Below are positions 60,911 to 64,000 of a stretch of DNA of 64,000 nucleotides, piece after piece. How positions within the stretch are numbered: the first letter of the stretch is position 1; every line of letters starts with the position of its first letter. Below the pieces are notes generated by a model. That model saw nothing but the letters and a program-made list of their open reading frames with translations, ran no database searches and was not told where the DNA came from. Both the position numbers and the translations under genes were made by a program. Source of the DNA: Planctomycetota bacterium (GTDB lineage: Bacteria > Planctomycetota > J058 > JAJDCP01); contig JAJDCP010000168.1 in the NCBI GenBank assembly GCA_029260765.1, positions 1-64,000 on the forward strand, in the 5' to 3' direction.

Positions 60911-61792
60911 ATGAGCGATCCTCTACCAGGTCCCACCGGACGCCTGATCCCTTCCCAACGCATCGAGGGGACGGCCCGCACGACCCGCACCTCGCGGACA
61001 CGCCGGCACACGAAATCCCGCACGACCAGCAAGCCCAAGAGCGGCCTGAGCGAAGAGCAGAAGCGGCTGGCAGTCATGGGCGTCGTGTTGGTGCTCGCTC
61101 TGCTGCTGATGGTCTATGTGCTGCTCAACCGTAAAGGCAAGGCTCCGGGCACGCAACCGCAAGCCCCGGGCGCGATGCTGGCCAGCCTGCGGATGCCGAA
61201 CATCAGCAACTTCGATGTGAACTCCCTGCAGCCTGACAATCTCAGCCTCGAAAAGCGCGACCGCGAGCAGCGTTTCCCTCCCTGGCAAGAGAACCTGTTC
61301 TTCACGCCGCCGCCTCCGGCACCCGAGATCACGTTCCACCCTGAGACGCCGGAAAGCGCCGACGTCACCACGCACGTCGGCCCACAGGACCCGACGATCG
61401 AGAACCCGGATCCCAGCGACGAGCTGGGACAGCTACTGACTGGCCTCGACGTGGGCACCGTCATCATCGGCAACGCCGGGCAACCGTCTACCGTCGCCAT
61501 CTACCGCTCGATCAACGGGCGACGGCGGGCGCGGGTCTACGCCATCGGCGATCAACTCAGTCTCGCTGACGGCGCGCAGCGTATCGATGTCGAGGTCGTC
61601 GGGATCGAGCTGCACCGTGTCACCTTGCGCCACGGCGACCGCGAGATTCCTCTGAGCCGCCGGCCTCCGGGTGAAGACGCGCGACCCACGCCCGAAGGGG
61701 CGACGCCTGAAGAGGTGGATGACGCTGCGCAGCCGTTGCCTGACGAAGAGCCGGACACACCGGAGTTGCCCCCGGTAGATGACGCGGGCTAG
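60911..61792 (+). CDS. Anchored protein with GspC/PilP-like domain
   Basis: A 293-residue protein. It has a basic, Arg/Thr-rich cytoplasmic tail, one transmembrane helix (LAVMGVVLVLALLLMVYVLL), a Pro-rich spacer, and a small beta domain: GTVIIGNAGQPSTVAIYRS, RARVYAIGDQLS, then RIDVEVVGIELHRVTLRHGDREIPLSRR. The order (variable strand, a Y-x-IGD turn, V-x-L-R-x-G) is that of the HR domain of type II secretion GspC or of PilP. No other secretion gene is in view, so it is a candidate component. ATG 60911 follows GGGAAG. Confidence 0.65.
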   Translation: MSDPLPGPTGRLIPSQRIEGTARTTRTSRTRRHTKSRTTSKPKSGLSEEQKRLAVMGVVLVLALLLMVYVLLNRKGKAPGTQPQAPGAMLASLRMPNISNFDVNSLQPDNLSLEKRDREQRFPPWQENLFFTPPPPAPEITFHPETPESADVTTHVGPQDPTIENPDPSDELGQLLTGLDVGTVIIGNAGQPSTVAIYRSINGRRRARVYAIGDQLSLADGAQRIDVEVVGIELHRVTLRHGDREIPLSRRPPGEDARPTPEGATPEEVDDAAQPLPDEEPDTPELPPVDDAG

Positions 61793-61874
61793 CCGGAAGC
61801 CAAACCTCTGAGGCACCCAGAACACGCCCCCAGTGCCGCATGCATGCGGCGCTGGTATTGCGAAGGAGCCCAGC

Positions 61875-62825
61875 ATGAGGACCTTGATTGTCACTGCAAT
61901 CCTGGCCGTGGCCCTGGTGATGGGGGTCGTCGCATACCTGGCCGCCCCTCAAATGAAAGTCCTGCACGACCCGCACGCGCCGGCTTCCACTGCCAGAGGA
62001 CTGCCCGAAGACCCGGAATCGGGTGCCTCCATGGCTCGCGAACCGGATCCGCAGGCCGCGCAGCAGATCGAGCCGTTGCTGGAGCGGATCGCCGCCCTCG
62101 AACAGCGGCTGGAGGTGCTGGAGGCACGCGAGACCGCGCTACCCGCGTCTGTCTCGCCGCCCGTGCTCGCTTCACGACTCGATGAGCTCGAGCTGCGCGT
62201 CGAGGTGCTTGCCGAGGAGGAGTCCAGCAGCCCACCCGCAGTAGCCCCGGAGCGCCCGCTGGAGCTCATCGAAGCGGCAACGATCTCCGAGGAGGTCATC
62301 GCAGAGATGGACGAGCGGGTTGAGGCCGCCGTCGAACGCAAGGCCGAAGAGATCCGCATCAAGCAGAACAAGAAGCCCACGCTCGAGACCTTTGCCGAGA
62401 TGCTCGAGCTCGAGCCCTATCAGGTTCTGGCCATCGAAAACGAGGTCCGCGAAGGACAGCGCCAGTTGCGCGAGATCCTCGAGATTCCCACCGCCGATGG
62501 CACGCACCTGGTCGACGAGCTGATCAACGTGATGGCCCACGGTGAGAACGGGGATCCAGCGACGGGAGGCCTCTGGATGCAGTGGCTCGGCAAGGTCACC
62601 AGCGAGGTCGTGCCCGGCACCGACCAGACCTACAGCAGCCAGATCGAGACCGTCAAGTCCACGGTCAGGGTTGCCTTCGAGCGCGAGCTGTCTGAGGAAC
62701 AATACACCGAGTTCGTCGACTGGAATCTCGACCCCACCGAGATCCAGGAGATCTCCGAGAGCCCCTGGGCAGACCTGGGCGAACGCTCCTCTGCGACCGC
62801 AGCACAGCTCAAAGGCCAGCCCTGA
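61875..62825 (+). CDS. Membrane-anchored coiled-coil protein
   Basis: A 316-residue protein of unknown family. An N-terminal anchor (LIVTAILAVALVMGVVAYLAA) is followed by a Pro/Glu/Ala segment with heptads (about 55-90, LLERIAALEQRLEVLEARE), then an acidic middle and a helical domain (about 150-310: EMLELEPYQVLAIENEVREGQRQL). The C-terminal domain is probably a substrate- or partner-binding part in the periplasm. ATG 61875 is preceded by AGGAG. It stands 82 bases after the GspC/PilP-like gene and could be a second piece of that machine. Confidence 0.7.
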   Translation: MRTLIVTAILAVALVMGVVAYLAAPQMKVLHDPHAPASTARGLPEDPESGASMAREPDPQAAQQIEPLLERIAALEQRLEVLEARETALPASVSPPVLASRLDELELRVEVLAEEESSSPPAVAPERPLELIEAATISEEVIAEMDERVEAAVERKAEEIRIKQNKKPTLETFAEMLELEPYQVLAIENEVREGQRQLREILEIPTADGTHLVDELINVMAHGENGDPATGGLWMQWLGKVTSEVVPGTDQTYSSQIETVKSTVRVAFERELSEEQYTEFVDWNLDPTEIQEISESPWADLGERSSATAAQLKGQP

Positions 62826-62830
62826 ATTCT

Positions 62831-62935
62831 TGTAGGGGAGGGGTTTATACCTCGCAGACTCGGACGCTTCACCTCGCAGACTCGGACGCTTCACTAGCTC
62901 GCGGCTGTCGGGCGGGGGTAAACCCCGCCCCTACA
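62831..62935. repeat. Inverted repeat with internal 22-bp tandem duplication
   Basis: Left arm TGTAGGGGAGGGGTTTA (62831-62847) and right arm (62919-62935) are inverted copies differing at one base. Between them a 22-base unit is repeated exactly (62849-62870 and 62871-62892), and a second short hairpin lies next to the right arm. The element resembles the hairpin at 32046-32102 and is probably a dispersed non-coding repeat. It also separates the transcripts on either side. Confidence 0.65.
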
Positions 62936-63049
62936 GGATGAGCTGGCCCCCTACTCCCCCGCTTCAGGATCGCCGGGAAGCTTCTGCTGCCCGGCCATTT
63001 CTGGTATCGTCGGCCGCGTTTCCCACGATCACACCATAGGAAGGATGCC

Positions 63050-64000
63050 ATGACCAGGAAGCTGCTGCTCGCCCTGCTACTCGGCTGCACTGTATTGCCC
63101 GCGCAAGAGCTGGGCAGGGACGCCGTCTTGATGCCCAAGAAACGCACCGGGGTCGAGGCGTTCCTGGACAAATATGCCGGCTACGATGGCCGAGGAGTCG
63201 TCGTCGCGGTCGTCGACAGTGGCTTCGACCTGGGCCATCCGGCCTTCCGCACTACGACCTCAGGCCAACCCAAGGTCATCGATGTGCGTGATTTCAGCGA
63301 CCGCCTGGTCGTTCCCATGGGCCCGCGGCTGTCTCCCGAAGGCGACACCAGCAGCCTGCCCTCGGTACAGGGTGGTCGTATCGAGCTCGGAGACTTCCAG
63401 GCCAGCGCCTACCGGGTCGGAGTCCTGCGCGAAGAGCTGATGGCAGACTCGCCCCTGCCCGACCTCAACCGCGACACCACCCAGGACGAACAAGGCGATC
63501 CGCCCCCTGGCGTCGAGCCGCTGCGGTATCCGCTCGACGACCGCGATGAGCTCGATGTCGTGCTCGCCCTGGTCGAAGACGGAGCCGGCCGCATGGTGTG
63601 GGAATGCCGTATCGATCTCGACAATGACGGCAGCGTCGCCGATGAGACTTCGATGCGCGACTACAAAGAGCTGCGCCAGCTCGGCTATCTCGATGCGGAT
63701 CGACTGGTCGCCTTCTGCCTCAACGTGCCGGAGTCCGGCGAGCATGTGAAGATCGTGCTGGCCGACTCGAGCCACGGTAGCCACGTCGCCGGTATCATCG
63801 GTGGCAACGATCCCGAGGGGATCGTCGGGATCGCGCCGGGCGTGCAGTTCATCTTCATCAAGGTCGGTTACGGCCGTCGGCGTGGCGCAAGCGCCACCTC
63901 GCGAGCCTCGGCCCTGGCTTACCGTTACGCCTGCGAGCAGGGCGCCGACGTCCTCAACTACAGCTACGGCGGCCGCCCGACCCCGAGTGATGGGCAGTGG
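63050..64000 (+). CDS. TPP II-like subtilisin protease, cut at the window end
   Basis: The first 317 residues of an S8 protease that runs off the window. The signal peptide is LLLALLLGCTVLPA. MPKKRTGVEAFLDKYAGYDG and the Asp region VVVAVVDSGFDLGHP (D56) match the tripeptidyl-peptidase II start (PKKxTG...YDGRG). The catalytic His is in SSHGSHVAGIIGG near residue 242, so about 185 residues are inserted between Asp and His, as is typical for TPP II. IAPGVQFIFIKVG follows. An export signal is unusual, since eukaryotic TPP II is cytosolic. ATG 63050 has AGGAAGGA in front. Confidence 0.92.
   Translation, partial: MTRKLLLALLLGCTVLPAQELGRDAVLMPKKRTGVEAFLDKYAGYDGRGVVVAVVDSGFDLGHPAFRTTTSGQPKVIDVRDFSDRLVVPMGPRLSPEGDTSSLPSVQGGRIELGDFQASAYRVGVLREELMADSPLPDLNRDTTQDEQGDPPPGVEPLRYPLDDRDELDVVLALVEDGAGRMVWECRIDLDNDGSVADETSMRDYKELRQLGYLDADRLVAFCLNVPESGEHVKIVLADSSHGSHVAGIIGGNDPEGIVGIAPGVQFIFIKVGYGRRRGASATSRASALAYRYACEQGADVLNYSYGGRPTPSDGQW

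Overview
The window is GC-rich DNA with mostly short intergenic gaps, Shine-Dalgarno-led genes and no rRNA, tRNA, CRISPR array or recognisable insertion sequence. It carries five Hanks-type Ser/Thr kinases, three of them with a DWG in place of DFG and two of those with a large TPR half. It also has two FHA proteins, a tandem set of trypsin-like/PDZ proteins, a DUF4331 pair, an ECF sigma/anti-sigma pair, a subtilase-PHP fusion and a TPP II-like subtilase. This suite is typical of large-genome signalling-rich bacteria. Planctomycetota is my best guess from the kinase architecture, with Myxococcota or a neighbouring phylum as alternatives. No phylogenetic marker is present, so this remains an inference.

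Layout. 0.3-4.2 kb: two Ser/Thr kinases flank a convergent FHA/degenerate-GGDEF protein. 4.2-10 kb: a secreted Vps62-like protein, an anchored protein, a secreted beta-propeller-like protein, a coupled pair of membrane proteins, a DMT exporter and a universal stress protein. 10-21.3 kb: two very large kinase/TPR receptors enclose two small sister lipoproteins and a TetR regulator, each of the three preceded by a CTACC...GGTAG palindrome at a near-constant distance from its start codon. A LolA/RseB-like lipoprotein plus sterol-desaturase operon also lies here. 21.5-30.1 kb: a compact, partly translationally coupled biosynthetic cluster of O-methyltransferase, cytochrome P450, TylF-type methyltransferase, PqqD-like protein, ATP-grasp ligase and lysine-tailed PLP decarboxylase, with a convergent B12-type radical SAM enzyme. 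No precursor peptide or assembly-line enzyme is visible, so the product is unknown.

30.4-33.5 kb: a BPL-N/GATase1-like secreted protein, an EF-hand protein, a MITE-like element that carries a fourth copy of the palindrome, and two orphan genes. 33.9-38.0 kb: a four-gene run of S51-like peptidase, two esterase-D-like hydrolases and an ATP-grasp ligase, with three stop/start overlaps or near-overlaps. 38.3-41.6 kb: a kinase with a polytopic membrane tail plus a coupled membrane protein, divergent from a tail-anchored FHA protein. 41.8-44.4 kb: a DUF4331 protein split over two genes plus a TPR protein. 44.7-48.2 kb: an ECF sigma factor, a zinc-finger anti-sigma factor fused to an isochorismatase-like domain that lacks the catalytic cysteine, SixA, a methyltransferase and a GT2 glycosyltransferase.

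48.3-55.4 kb: an operon of three trypsin-like/PDZ proteins, one with an intact catalytic triad and two that have lost it; one of the two inactive proteins carries about 11 PDZ modules. An alpha/beta hydrolase with an apparent AUC start follows. 55.6-64 kb: a subtilase-CARDB-PHP protein with a GGGC-type C-terminal anchor, small envelope proteins with one GspC/PilP-like member, a hairpin repeat, and a TPP II-like subtilase cut by the window end. The strongest candidates for undescribed biology are the PqqD/ATP-grasp/PLP/radical-SAM cluster, the peptidase-esterase-ATP-grasp operon, the anti-sigma/isochorismatase fusion, and the palindrome-controlled lipoprotein locus.
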